Assembly (NCBI RefSeq): GCF_901447495.1
Contig: NZ_CABDWS010000034.1
Span: 1 to 32,976, forward strand
Source of the DNA: Haloimpatiens lingqiaonensis
GTDB lineage: Bacteria; Bacillota; Clostridia; Clostridiales; Clostridiaceae
Direction: 5' to 3'
Length of the DNA: 32,976 bases
The position numbers were made by a program, and so were the translations under genes. Each line of letters starts with the position of its first letter. Positions within the stretch are counted from its first letter, which is position 1. Below the pieces are notes generated by a model. It made no database searches, was not told the DNA's origin, and was given only the letters and a program-made list of their open reading frames with translations. Below, piece by piece: positions 15,302 through 24,022 of this stretch.

Positions 15302-16034
15302 AAACTACCCTAGTCAAAAAAAGTCCATGAGCTGGAGCTGTAGGGCCGGATTGACTACGATCCTTTAGGAACAATAAATGGGGTATGGAATCAGATTCTA
15401 TATTACTAAGGCCTACCTCTATAAGTGTTCCAGCAAGTATTCTTACCATTTTGTATAAAAAGCCATTTCCATGAAAAACCATATCTATATTTCCATCTTC
15501 CTCGATTATATTGATAGAATAAATTTGCCTAACGGTGGATTTCTTTTTAGATTTTAAAGCTGTGAAAGATTTAAAATCATGCTCTCCAACTAAAAAAGAG
15601 GCAGCTTCTCTCATTTTATCTATATTTAGTTTAGTAGGGATATGATAAGAATATTTTCTTGTAAATACATTGTGAAATGTATTGTTACATATTTTGTATG
15701 TATATATCTTTTCTTTTGCATTATATCTAGAATGAAAATTTTCATCTACTTCATCTACTTTTTTTACCACTATATCCTTTGGCATATATGTATTGCAGTA
15801 GTGGAAAATTTCTTCTGTAGAGGAAGTGCAATTTGTTTTAAAGTTTGCAACAGCATTTTCTGCATGAACACCTGCATCAGTTCTGCCTGAACATGTTAGT
15901 TCAATATTTTCATTGGTAAATAAGCTTAAAATGCTTTCCATTTTCTCCTGTATAGTGTTTGGGGTGTTTCTAAGTCTTTGCCATCCTTGATATTTGGTTC
16001 CGTCATATTGAAAAGTTAATTTTATATTTCTCAT
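15297..16034 (-). CDS. truA: tRNA pseudouridine synthase A (TruA family)
   Basis: 245 residues, the usual TruA length. The enzyme isomerises uridines 38-40 in the tRNA anticodon stem. The catalytic Asp lies in SGRTDAGVHA (residues about 49-58). The N-terminus KLTFQYDGTKYQGWQRL and the later YHIPTKLNIDKMREAASFLVGEHDF are typical, as is GNGFLYKMVRILAGTLIEVG. It stands alone here, away from the ecf transporter/rplM-rpsI cluster where clostridial truA is often found, so it may be a second paralogue. AGGAGC lies upstream of the ATG. The last codon and stop overlap a heptamer array. Confidence 0.92.
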   Translation of the reverse strand: MRNIKLTFQYDGTKYQGWQRLRNTPNTIQEKMESILSLFTNENIELTCSGRTDAGVHAENAVANFKTNCTSSTEEIFHYCNTYMPKDIVVKKVDEVDENFHSRYNAKEKIYTYKICNNTFHNVFTRKYSYHIPTKLNIDKMREAASFLVGEHDFKSFTALKSKKKSTVRQIYSINIIEEDGNIDMVFHGNGFLYKMVRILAGTLIEVGLSNIESDSIPHLLFLKDRSQSGPTAPAHGLFLTRVVY

Positions 16035-16060
16035 ATAAATTGCTCCTTTTTTATAAATTT

Positions 16061-16090
16061 ATCATAATACTCAGTGGTTATTTACATCAA
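16061..16090 (-). promoter_or_regulatory. Probable truA promoter
   Basis: Minus strand: TTGATG (16090-16085), an 18-bp spacer, TATGAT (16066-16061), about 30 nt upstream of the truA ATG. Confidence 0.45.
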
Positions 16091-16140
16091 TATACCACGT
16101 AATATAATAAATACAAATAGTATAAATTATATTATTTCAT

Positions 16141-16183
16141 ATAATTGTATATTAAACCACTGTAATCTGTAATATACAATTAT
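16141..16183. repeat. 14-bp stem hairpin between divergent genes
   Basis: ATAATTGTATATTA (16141-16154) pairs perfectly with TAATATACAATTAT (16170-16183), loop 15 nt. It sits between divergent truA and the nucleoid-protein gene. It is AT-only in the stem and lacks a T-run, so it could be an operator or cruciform rather than a terminator. Confidence 0.5.
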
Positions 16184-16320
16184 ATAATAAAAATTTATAA
16201 TTTAAAATTTAAAAAGTAATAGTAAAAAAGAAGAATTCACGATTAAGTAGTCATGTTTGTAAACATACTAATCTTATGCTATTATTTTTTAAGAATAGAA
16301 TAGGAAAAAGGGTGGTAAAT

Positions 16321-17355
16321 ATGGAATACGTAAATGATATAGCCATAAATGAAGGCATAATACATGTATTGGATAACAATGGGGAAGAGCCATTGTTAAA
16401 TGAGCGTGTACTTACTATAAATGATGAAATATATGAATTTTTATTAAAACACGTTCAAAGGGTGTTTAAGGATGAGGAACTAAAGTATGCTTCTTTTAAA
16501 CAAAATAGAAACGTAATAAAAGATTTATCTCAAGAGTATTTAAGGGGAGAAAATAGTCTTTTAGAAGTTTCAAAGGAGCTGGCCAATCAGCTATTTTCTC
16601 TTATGAAATCCAATGGAAACATACCTTCTTGTGATCTTATAGTAGTTAGTATATCCACAGAATATGGACCTATGCTGGGAATTATTAAAATGGATTATAT
16701 AAAAAATTATTCTCATAAGGTAGAGTTTAAAGATGGTAAATTTGATATAGACATAATAACTCAGCTTACAGGACTACCAACCAGTGGAGAAAAAATTCAA
16801 AAGGCTGCTTTTATAAAATTATTAAATGAGGATAATGAAGTAGACTTAATGGTTTTAGATAAACAGAAGAAGACTAAAGATAAAGAAGAGTATGGATCTA
16901 ATTATTTTATAAATAACTATTTAGGATGCTTTTTAATAAATAATGAAAGAGATATGACAAAAAACTTTTTAAATGCTGCGGAAAAATGGACCAGAAATAA
17001 TTTGAGCGAAAATGCTGATGTAGCTGAAAAGGTGAGAAGTACCATTAAAAAAAGAGTTAAAAATGGAGAAGTTATAGATGTAAACTCCATAAGTGATGAA
17101 TTGTTTTTAGAACCAGAAATTAGAGATAATTTTAGGGGCTATGTTAAAGAATCAGGTGTGGAAGATGAAGTTAAAATAGATAAGGAATGGGTAGAGAAAA
17201 AATTAAAGAGGGTTAGACTTAAAATTGATAAGGATATAGATTTATATATAGATGAAGAAACCTATGGAGATAACAGCAGATTTGAAATTCAAAGAAATGG
17301 TGATGGAACTATAAACATGGTAATAAAATTTGTTAAAAATTATATAGAAAAATAA
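16321..17355 (+). CDS. Nucleoid-associated protein (NdpA/YejK family)
   Basis: 344 residues of the 37-kDa nucleoid-associated protein family (PF04245). Typical features are the N-terminus VNDIAINEGIIHVLDNNGEEPLLNER split over residues 3-30, ISTEYGPMLGIIKMDYI near the middle, and the C-terminal FEIQRNGDGTINMVIKF. E. coli YejK binds the nucleoid; the exact role is not settled. Start: ATG 16321 has AGGGTGG about 6 nt upstream; an in-frame ATG at 16276 would add 15 codons without a ribosome site. In several genomes the family occurs in mobile or defence contexts, but here its neighbours are housekeeping genes. The product is Lys/Glu-rich and should be cytoplasmic. Confidence 0.85.
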   Translation: MEYVNDIAINEGIIHVLDNNGEEPLLNERVLTINDEIYEFLLKHVQRVFKDEELKYASFKQNRNVIKDLSQEYLRGENSLLEVSKELANQLFSLMKSNGNIPSCDLIVVSISTEYGPMLGIIKMDYIKNYSHKVEFKDGKFDIDIITQLTGLPTSGEKIQKAAFIKLLNEDNEVDLMVLDKQKKTKDKEEYGSNYFINNYLGCFLINNERDMTKNFLNAAEKWTRNNLSENADVAEKVRSTIKKRVKNGEVIDVNSISDELFLEPEIRDNFRGYVKESGVEDEVKIDKEWVEKKLKRVRLKIDKDIDLYIDEETYGDNSRFEIQRNGDGTINMVIKFVKNYIEK

Positions 17356-17378
17356 GCAAAATAAGCAAAATAATAATT

Positions 17379-17553
17379 TATAATACTTAGTGCTCAATCA
17401 AATATAATAACTAATACTTAATCTACAGTGCTTAAATAAACATAATTTCTAAGTATTAATTTTTAATCATTAGCCTATAAATAAATATAATCCCTAATTT
17501 CTAGTTACTAATCCTCAAATGAGTAGGGGATTAGTAACTGGTGATTAGGGATT
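17379..17553. repeat. Degenerate heptamer arrays ending in a long bidirectional hairpin
   Basis: Units CCCTAAT, TTCTAGT, TACTAAT (17492-17512) face GGGGATT, AGTAACT, GGTGATT, AGGGATT (17526-17553). The two arms form a ~27-bp imperfect hairpin starting AATCCCTAAT (17489). Weaker units such as ATACTTA and GTGCTTA can be traced back to about 17380. The hairpin lies between the convergent nucleoid-protein and fba genes and is followed by T/A-rich DNA on both strands, so it probably serves as a shared terminator. Confidence 0.7.
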
Positions 17554-17562
17554 AATAAAAAA

Positions 17563-18510
17563 TTAGTTATTTGAGTTTTCAGAACCTAATATATTGTCTA
17601 TTTTATCTTCAACTAATTTTTGTATTGCATCTCTAGCAGGTCCTAAGTATTTTCTTGGGTCAAATTCTTTTGGATTTTCACCAAATACTTTTCTTATAGA
17701 ACCAGTCATAGCTAATCTTAAGTCAGTGTCCATGTTTATTTTGCATACTGCCATGGAAGAAGCTTTTCTTAACATTTCAGCAGGAACACCTTTAGCACCA
17801 GCTATATTTCCACCATAATTATTGCACATTTCAACATACATAGGTTCTACAGCAGAAGCTCCGTGAAGAACTATTGGATAGTTTTTAAATCCATTAGCTT
17901 CTAACTTATCAGTGATTTGTTGAAGAATGTCAAATCTTAGTTTAGCTTCTCCTTTAAATTTATAAGCACCGTGGCTTGTTCCTATAGCTATAGCTAAAGA
18001 ATCAACACCAGTTCTTTTAACAAATTCTAAAGCTTCATCTGGATCAGTGTATATAGCTTCGTGTTCAGCAACCTTAACATCATCTTCCACACCAGCAAGT
18101 CTTCCAAGTTCAGCTTCAACTACAACTCCTCTTTCGTGAGCATATTCTACTATTTCTTTTGTTCTTTTGATGTTTTCTTCAAACTCATAGTGAGAACCAT
18201 CAAACATAACAGATGTAAATCCAGCATCTATAACTTCTTTTACTGTTTCAAAATCTGGACCGTGATCTAAATGAAGAGCTATATCTATACCAGTTTCTTC
18301 TATAGCAGCTTCAACCATTTTTTTCAAATAACCAGCTCCAGCATATTTTAGAGCTCCCTTTGATACTTGAAGTATAACTGCAGAATTTCTAGCTTTACAA
18401 CCTCTTACCACACCTTGAATTATCTCTAAGTTGTTAATATTGAAAGCTCCTATTGCGTATTTGCCTTCAAAAGCCTTTTGGAACATTTCTTTAGTAGTTA
18501 CTAATGCCAT
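17563..18510 (-). CDS. fba: Class II fructose-1,6-bisphosphate aldolase
   Basis: 315 residues, cytoplasmic glycolytic/gluconeogenic enzyme cleaving fructose-1,6-bisphosphate to DHAP and glyceraldehyde-3-phosphate. Class II (zinc) motifs are present: GAFNINNLE near the N-terminus, ALHLDHGPD (Asp82 and zinc ligand His83), GSHYEFEENI, VEAELGRLAG (134 region), GTSHGAYKF (His180) and VLHGASAV (His216), then INMDTDLR. GAAAGGTGG lies upstream of the ATG. It is monocistronic, with a GC-rich dyad in its leader (18542-18566), and ends at the heptamer hairpin. Clostridia use this enzyme at high level, consistent with a strong single-gene transcript. Confidence 0.96.
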   Translation of the reverse strand: MALVTTKEMFQKAFEGKYAIGAFNINNLEIIQGVVRGCKARNSAVILQVSKGALKYAGAGYLKKMVEAAIEETGIDIALHLDHGPDFETVKEVIDAGFTSVMFDGSHYEFEENIKRTKEIVEYAHERGVVVEAELGRLAGVEDDVKVAEHEAIYTDPDEALEFVKRTGVDSLAIAIGTSHGAYKFKGEAKLRFDILQQITDKLEANGFKNYPIVLHGASAVEPMYVEMCNNYGGNIAGAKGVPAEMLRKASSMAVCKINMDTDLRLAMTGSIRKVFGENPKEFDPRKYLGPARDAIQKLVEDKIDNILGSENSNN

Positions 18511-18541
18511 TTAAATACCACCTTTCAAACATTATTAGGAC

Positions 18542-18566
18542 ATATCGCGTCCCACTGGGACGATAT
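18542..18566 (-). promoter_or_regulatory. GC-rich dyad in the fba leader
   Basis: ATATCGCGTCCC (18542-18553) pairs with GGGACGATAT (18557-18566) across a 3-nt loop. It lies between a TATAAT box on the minus strand (18583-18578) and the fba ribosome site, so it is either a repressor operator just after the start point or a 5' mRNA hairpin. The GTCCC/GGGAC core loosely recalls CggR-type sugar-phosphate repressor sites. Confidence 0.5.
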
Positions 18567-19150
18567 TTTATATTAATATTATAAAGCATTAAAAAAATAT
18601 TTTCTATACTTATTATAATTTATTTTATAAACTTAATAAAGGAATGCATTTAATCCTATTGATGATTAATATTTTATTTCTAATTAACTTTTGTATTTAT
18701 AAGATAAATTTTAATGTTTAAGGATAAAGTTCCATTAGGAGTTATTTTAAATTTAAAATATAAATTTCAGAAGTTTACTATAAATTCTAATTCTTCTTTT
18801 AAAATGGGTAAGTTTATCCAGAGACGTAGCTGCCGTAACACTCCCACTTCTAACAAAGTGGGAGATAACGGCAGCTACGTCCATGGATAACGATCTCTAA
18901 CCTTCAGTTGGAGTAAAAACTCCATCTGAAGCTAAGAGCTCTGTTTATATGAAACATAATAATATACTTTAAATACAATAATATTATACACTATTTTTGC
19001 ACAAAAACCAAATATAGTATATCATAATTATAAATGTATGTTTAAATATATTCTAAAATTTTAACATATATTATTATTTTTAATATGTATTACTTTTTAT
19101 ATTAAATTTTGCTGAGTATCTATATGTTCTAATAATATACTGTATGTGTT
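18567..19150. other. AT-rich intergenic DNA around a family A repeat
   Basis: Apart from the fba -10 at 18578-18583 and the family A copy at 18813-18948, no gene, strong hairpin or clear terminator was seen. Both flanks of the repeat are very AT-rich. Confidence 0.5.
18813..18948. repeat. Family A repeat, copy 4 (with TTTAT direct flanks)
   Basis: A full-length copy nearly identical to copy 3 and in the same orientation: CCAGAGACGTAGCTGCCG, nested CTCCCACTTC stem, GGATAACGATCTC, then the CCTTCAGTTGGAGT hairpin, ending GAGCTCTG. TTTAT is present directly on both sides (18813-18817 and 18944-18948). It lies in intergenic DNA, away from families B and C, which shows that A moves independently of them. 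Confidence 0.9.
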
Positions 19151-19531
19151 TTAAAATATGTTCTGCATATTAATTTTTTCAGAATCTATTATATTTTTTA
19201 AATAAGTTTTTATTACATGAATTTTAGCTAAGGATTCAGATTTATCGTGACATTTAACGTATTGTGTTAGCTGAAGTAATTCATTGTTTATAGCATCTAT
19301 TTTTTCATGATGTACAAATATTGTTAATTTATCATATTCTTTTTCCCAAGTATTTAATAGGTTTACGGAAGTATTATATCCATTATCCCAAGATTCAGCT
19401 TTTATGATTTTTTCCAACTTCGAGTTTTTATCTAAAAGATTATTGCATACAGAAGTCATATATCTAGTAGAATAAATCATTCCGAATACCATGCACACAA
19501 ATATTAAAAATGAAATTACTATATTTTTCAT
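19151..19531 (-). CDS. DUF4363 family protein
   Basis: 126 residues with one N-terminal hydrophobic segment (IVISFLIFVCMVFGMIYS) acting as a signal anchor, followed by a helical extracytoplasmic part with LLNTWEKEYDKLTIFVHHEKID. This matches DUF4363, a small Firmicute family often encoded next to DUF421 membrane proteins, as here. Its ATG overlaps the DUF421 stop as TAATG and the Shine-Dalgarno lies in the upstream gene, so translation is coupled. The function is unknown; partnership with the DUF421 protein in the membrane is likely. Confidence 0.82.
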   Translation of the reverse strand: MKNIVISFLIFVCMVFGMIYSTRYMTSVCNNLLDKNSKLEKIIKAESWDNGYNTSVNLLNTWEKEYDKLTIFVHHEKIDAINNELLQLTQYVKCHDKSESLAKIHVIKTYLKNIIDSEKINMQNIF

Positions 19532-20220
19532 TATTTATCACTCTCCAAGCTATTTTTAAGTTGATAATAGAAATTGCCTTTGGAATCTAACAATCCTATA
19601 AATACATCTTCCACAGAGGATATGTTATTTTTAAATATTTGATTATTTAACCAGTCCATGGTTTTATTTGCTTTATTTAAATTTTCACTATTGATTTTAC
19701 CATCTAAAATTAATGTTATAGGTAATTTTTCTTGGGGCACTTGTATACCTAAATCCTCCTTTTTTACTGGAGTTAATTGAGAATTAGGTATTATGGAAAG
19801 TTGACCGCTGGTTTCTAAAATAGCATATTCAATGTCCTGTAAGTTAAAATATCCATTTAATCTAAGCTCCTCCATTAAGTCATTTAAGTTTATTCGTTGG
19901 TGTCTAAGCTCTTGAATATTTACTTTTCCATCTTCTATAAGGATGCTTGGTTTACCACAAATTAGTTTTTGAACTTTTTCACTTTTTAATTGAACTACAG
20001 AAATTATAATTTGGATAATAAGCAAAGTTAGAACAGGTATTATTCCATTTATTAATGGCATTCTACTATCTTGCATAGGCATAGATGCAAGTTCTGATAT
20101 CATAATGGCTATAACTAATTCAAAGGGTTGCAATTCACCAATTTGCCTTTTGCCCATCAATCTTAGAGCTAAAATAGATATAAAATATAGAATTATAGTT
20201 CTAAAAATTAAAACAAACAT
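19531..20220 (-). CDS. DUF421 (YetF/YrbG-type) membrane protein
   Basis: 229 residues with about three N-terminal membrane helices. They enclose the family signature RLMGKRQIGELQPFELVIAI (residues 20-39) and a further helix (IIPVLTLLIIQIIISVVQL). A cytoplasmic domain follows, with GKPSILIEDGKVNIQELRHQ and MEELRLNGYFNLQDIEYAI. DUF421 proteins are widespread in spore formers; the molecular role is not established. GGGAGGT lies upstream of the ATG. It heads a two-gene operon with DUF4363. Confidence 0.88.
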   Translation of the reverse strand: MFVLIFRTIILYFISILALRLMGKRQIGELQPFELVIAIMISELASMPMQDSRMPLINGIIPVLTLLIIQIIISVVQLKSEKVQKLICGKPSILIEDGKVNIQELRHQRINLNDLMEELRLNGYFNLQDIEYAILETSGQLSIIPNSQLTPVKKEDLGIQVPQEKLPITLILDGKINSENLNKANKTMDWLNNQIFKNNISSVEDVFIGLLDSKGNFYYQLKNSLESDK

Positions 20221-20344
20221 AATTAATACCTCCCATATAGTTATAGTTTTAATCTAAAGTAACAAAAATATAACATATAAATAGCTACTTTTAATAAACT
20301 TTAAAGTATAATATTATTAACACTAAATTTTAGGAGATGATTTT

Positions 20345-22003
20345 TTGAATAAGCTAGAAATAATATTGAAAAGCGGCGAAAAATTAAAAGCACAAAAGCG
20401 CTGTAGTTTCTATGAATTTATGAAAGAAAACAATATATCTACTGAATTTCCATTTATTTTAGCTAAGATAGATGAAGATATATTTGAACTTAATTCTCCT
20501 ATTGAAAAAGAAGGGAATTTTAAATTAATGGATATTTCCACAGATATGGGTATGTCAGTATATATAAGAAGTCTTCAATTTGTTTTAATAAAAGCAGTAT
20601 ATGATATTTTTCCAAAAGCCTCTGTGACTATAGAACATTCTTTAGGTAAAGGAATATTTGGAGAAGTGCATAAGGAAGAGAAGCTAAATGAAGAGGATGT
20701 TTTAAGAATTAAAAATAGAATGCAGGAAATAGTAAATGCAAATATAAAAATAGAAAAGGTAAGTATAAAGAAAAAGGAAGCTATAGATATATTTAAAAAA
20801 TATTCTATGGAGGATAAGGTTAGACTATTGAATCATGTAGATAAAGATGTGGTAAGTCTTTATAAAATAGATGATAGATATGACTATTTTTATGGACCTA
20901 TGGCATATTCTACAGGAGTAATAAAGGTTTTTGATTTAATGTATTATAATCCTGGTTTTATTTTAAGATTTCCAACGAAAAAGGATATAAATACTATACC
21001 ACCATATGATGAATATACTAAACTGGCAAAAATATTTTATGAAACAGAAAAATGGGGAAAGATACTTCATGTAGGTGATGTAGGTGCTTTAAATGATAAA
21101 GTAGAAAATGGAGATATTATAAACATGGTAAGGGTAGCAGAAGCGCTTCACGAAAAGAAAATAGCCAATATTGCTGACATGATTCATGAAAGAGAAAAAG
21201 TTAAAATTGTATTAATTGCAGGTCCATCTTCCTCAGGAAAAACTACTTTTTCAAGAAGACTTGGAATTCAACTTAGAGTTAATGGATTCATGCCTATACC
21301 TATATCATTAGATGATTATTTTGTAGATAGGCATAAAACACCAAAGGATGAACATGGAAATTATGATTTTGAATCCATAGAAGCTTTGGATTTAGAGTTA
21401 TTTAATGAACAATTAAATAGACTATTAAATGGTGAGGAAGTAGAGATACCTACCTTTAATTTTAAAACAGGAAAGAGAGAATGGCTGGGAAATACATTGA
21501 AAATGCCTAAGGATGGCATAATAATAATAGAAGGAATTCATGGTTTAAATGAAAAACTTACTTCAACCATATCAAAAGACAATAAATTTAAAATATATAT
21601 AAGTGCCCTTACACAATTAAATATAGATAATCACAATAGAATAGCCACCACTGACGTAAGAAAAATAAGAAGGATGGTACGGGATTATTTATCAAGAGGA
21701 TATGCAGCAGAAGAAACCTTGGCCATGTGGCCATCTATAAAGCGTGGGGAGGAAAAAAATATATTTGTATTTCAAGAGGAAGCAGATGTGATGTTTAATT
21801 CTACACTGGTATATGAATTGTGTATATTAAAAAAATATGCATTAGAGCAGCTAAATAATGTGAAATCAGATAGTCCTATTTATTATGAGGCATTAAGATT
21901 AAAAAGTTTTTTAAAGTTTTTTAAAGATTTAGATAGTAAATATGTTCCAGATAACTCTATACTAAGAGAATTCATTGGTGGAAGCTGTTTTTATGAGTAT
22001 TAA
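20345..22003 (+). CDS. Nucleoside (uridine-type) kinase with N-terminal TGS-like region
   Basis: 552 residues. The C-terminal ~270 residues form a uridine/phosphoribulokinase-type domain. Walker A is AGPSSSGKTTFSRRL at about 292-306, followed by ISLDDYFVDR, then IIIIEGIHGLNEKL and IRRMVRDYLSRGY. The N-terminal part resembles the TGS and second additional domain of threonyl-tRNA synthetase (EHSLGKGIFGEVH recalls the ThrRS-type editing-domain HxxxH region, but with changed residues). This fused architecture is widespread in Clostridia and usually annotated nucleoside kinase; the physiological substrate is uncertain. Start TTG 20345 is preceded by GGAG at 8 nt. A TATAAT at 20307-20312 is a likely -10. 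It has no co-transcribed neighbour. Confidence 0.87.
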   Translation: MNKLEIILKSGEKLKAQKRCSFYEFMKENNISTEFPFILAKIDEDIFELNSPIEKEGNFKLMDISTDMGMSVYIRSLQFVLIKAVYDIFPKASVTIEHSLGKGIFGEVHKEEKLNEEDVLRIKNRMQEIVNANIKIEKVSIKKKEAIDIFKKYSMEDKVRLLNHVDKDVVSLYKIDDRYDYFYGPMAYSTGVIKVFDLMYYNPGFILRFPTKKDINTIPPYDEYTKLAKIFYETEKWGKILHVGDVGALNDKVENGDIINMVRVAEALHEKKIANIADMIHEREKVKIVLIAGPSSSGKTTFSRRLGIQLRVNGFMPIPISLDDYFVDRHKTPKDEHGNYDFESIEALDLELFNEQLNRLLNGEEVEIPTFNFKTGKREWLGNTLKMPKDGIIIIEGIHGLNEKLTSTISKDNKFKIYISALTQLNIDNHNRIATTDVRKIRRMVRDYLSRGYAAEETLAMWPSIKRGEEKNIFVFQEEADVMFNSTLVYELCILKKYALEQLNNVKSDSPIYYEALRLKSFLKFFKDLDSKYVPDNSILREFIGGSCFYEY

Positions 22004-22020
22004 AATATTATTAAAAAATA

Positions 22021-22048
22021 GTGACAAATTCTAAATTTAATTTATAAT
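22021..22048 (+). promoter_or_regulatory. Promoter of the serine dehydratase operon
   Basis: GTGACA at 22021-22026, a 16-bp spacer and TATAAT at 22043-22048. Predicted start near 22055, giving a ~105-nt leader in which no riboswitch was recognised. Confidence 0.55.
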
Positions 22049-22161
22049 TATATTAGCATATATTTTATAAGGATTTGAAATATATACTGCATAATATAAA
22101 TTTAAATAACGCAAAAACACCATAATTCTAAAATATTTATCACTAAAAAAGGAGAATACAA

Positions 22162-22845
22162 ATGAAAAACTTTAGTGTATTTGATATTGTGGGGCCAATA
22201 ATGATAGGACCAAGCAGCTCACATACTGCTGGAGCTGCTAGGTTAGCAAAAATTGCAAGTGTTATAGCGGGGCAAAAAATAGTAAAAGTGAAATTTTTAT
22301 TGCATGGTTCTTTTGCAAAAACATATAGAGGCCATGGAACAGATAGGGCATTAGTAGCTGGTATACTGGGCATGGAACCTTGGGATGAAAGACTTAGAAA
22401 TTCATTTGAAATAGCAAAGGATCAAGGTTTAGACATAGAATTTGAAGAGGCAGATTTAGGAGATGTACACCCTAATACAGTTAAATTCCTTATAACTAAG
22501 GAAAATGGAGAGACAGTACAAGTCACTGGTTCCTCTGTGGGAGGAGGAAATATATTAGTTTCCAATGTTCAAGGAAGGGAAGTACAATTTAGAGGGGATT
22601 ATCCTACAGTAATAATTGAACAAGAGGATGCTCCGGGAATAATTTCAAAAATAACTAGCTTAACCTATGAAGAAAACATAAATATTGCATTTATGAGAGT
22701 TTACAGGGAAAGTAAAGGTTCCAAAGCTACCATGACTTTTGAAACAGACAGTCTTGTTCCTGAAAGCGTAATACGCAAAATAGAATCAGTTCCAGGAGTA
22801 GTAAGTATAAAAGTTATAAATCCTGTAATGGAAGGAGAAGAATAA
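22162..22845 (+). CDS. sdaAB: L-serine ammonia-lyase (Fe-S), beta subunit
   Basis: 227 residues, beta subunit of the two-subunit iron-sulfur L-serine dehydratase of Firmicutes, which deaminates L-serine to pyruvate. The N-terminal serine dehydratase beta domain is clear (FDIVGPIMIGPSSSHTAGA, HGSFAKTYRGHGTD, DVHPNTVKF). The C-terminal ~75 residues are an ACT domain (IEQEDAPGIISKITSL). A GGAG site precedes the ATG. Only 1 nt separates its stop from the sdaAA start, so the subunits are translated together. In Clostridia this supports serine fermentation. Confidence 0.96.
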   Translation: MKNFSVFDIVGPIMIGPSSSHTAGAARLAKIASVIAGQKIVKVKFLLHGSFAKTYRGHGTDRALVAGILGMEPWDERLRNSFEIAKDQGLDIEFEEADLGDVHPNTVKFLITKENGETVQVTGSSVGGGNILVSNVQGREVQFRGDYPTVIIEQEDAPGIISKITSLTYEENINIAFMRVYRESKGSKATMTFETDSLVPESVIRKIESVPGVVSIKVINPVMEGEE

Positions 22846-22846
22846 G

Positions 22847-23722
22847 ATGTTTGTAGATACTGGTAGAGAACTTGCAAATATATGTAATACAGAAAATATT
22901 ACCATATGGGAATATACCTTAAGAGAAGAAAGTAGAGAAACAGGAGTAAGTAAAGAAAAAATATTCAATAGAATGTTAAAAAATCTTCACGTAATGCAGG
23001 AAGCGTCAAAAGAAGCTTTAAATAGAGAGGTAATATCTATAAGTGGGCTTATAGGTGGAGACGCAAAGAAACTTAAAGAATACTCTGAAAGTGGAAAAAC
23101 CCTAACAGGAGAATTTATGGTTAAAGCTATGGCTAGGGCCATATCTTGTTCAGAAGTAAATGCAGCCATGGGTAAAATAGTAGCATCTCCTACTGCTGGT
23201 TCTTGTGGTATTCTTCCAGCAGTTATAATATCTGCAGGAGAAAAGTTAAATAAAACCGATGAAGAGTTAGTAAAGGCCTTATTAACTGCATCTGGCGTAG
23301 GTATAATAATAGCTAAAAATGCCACACTATCTGGAGCAGAAGGTGGCTGTCAAGCAGAATGTGGTTCAGCTGCAGCTATGGCAGCAGCTGCTGTAGTAGA
23401 AATGATGGGTGGAACTCCAGACATGGCTTTAGATGCTGGTTCCATTGTTATTAAGAATATATTAGGTTTAGTATGTGATCCTATAGCAGGCCTTGTAGAA
23501 GTACCTTGCGCTAAAAGAAATGCAGCAGGGGCAGTAAGTGCTCTTACTACTGCAGATTTAGTTATGGCGGGGGTAAAGAGCAAGATACCTTTTGATGATT
23601 CAGTTTTGGCTATGTATAGAGTAGGAAAGCAACTTCCATGTGAACTTAGAGAAACAGCCCTTGGAGGTCTTGCAATTACTCCAACTGGATTAAAACTAAA
23701 AGAACAAGTTCTAGGAAAATAA
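22847..23722 (+). CDS. sdaAA: L-serine ammonia-lyase (Fe-S), alpha subunit
   Basis: 291 residues, catalytic alpha subunit. Conserved segments include ASPTAGSCGILPAVIIS, the glycine/alanine-rich GGCQAECGSAAAMAAAAVV, LVCDPIAGLVEVPCAKRNA and GLAITPTGLKL. The cysteines in SCG, CDP and PCAK are the expected [4Fe-4S] ligands. The enzyme is oxygen-sensitive, fitting an anaerobe. The gene ends 15 nt before a ~260-bp palindromic element. No standard terminator precedes that element, so its hairpin may end the operon transcript. Confidence 0.96.
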   Translation: MFVDTGRELANICNTENITIWEYTLREESRETGVSKEKIFNRMLKNLHVMQEASKEALNREVISISGLIGGDAKKLKEYSESGKTLTGEFMVKAMARAISCSEVNAAMGKIVASPTAGSCGILPAVIISAGEKLNKTDEELVKALLTASGVGIIIAKNATLSGAEGGCQAECGSAAAMAAAAVVEMMGGTPDMALDAGSIVIKNILGLVCDPIAGLVEVPCAKRNAAGAVSALTTADLVMAGVKSKIPFDDSVLAMYRVGKQLPCELRETALGGLAITPTGLKLKEQVLGK

Positions 23723-23737
23723 GAATAGATTGTGAAG

Positions 23738-23998
23738 TAAGTGCTATAGGAAAAATCTGCTTTTAATTCCGTGATAAATGTGAAATTTTGGACTTGAACA
23801 ATACGCCAAGAACTTCTAATATTTGTCCATTTAAAGCCCCTAAAGTTTTCAAACTCACTCGTTCCTCGCTCAGGCAATGAAAACTTCTTAACGGTGCTTT
23901 AAATGGACAAATAAAGAAGTTCTAAGGCTAGTTCAATAGTCCTAAATTTCACATTTATCACTCCATTAAAAGCAGATTTTTCAGTTACAGAGTACTTG
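23738..23998. repeat. ~260-bp near-palindrome with ~105-nt arms
   Basis: The left arm from about 23738 (AAGTGCT, then GAAAAATCTGCTTTTAAT at 23750) reads almost the same as the reverse complement of the right arm, which ends at 23998. Shared blocks are GTGATAAATGTGAAATTT, AGAACTTCT, ATTTGTCCATTTAAAGC and AAGTTTTCA. The centre (about 23852-23876) is an unpaired GC-richer stretch, ACTCACTCGTTCCTCGCTCA. No open frame on either strand looks like a protein. It resembles a miniature element made mostly of terminal inverted repeat. Confidence 0.85.
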
Positions 23999-24022
23999 CT
24001 TGGTGGGTGGGAAACGCCTACT

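Noticed and set aside
23350-23877. 175-codon minus-strand reading frame opposite sdaAA
   Set aside because: It is antisense to the strongly supported sdaAA and extends into the palindrome. Its low-complexity translation matches a shadow frame.
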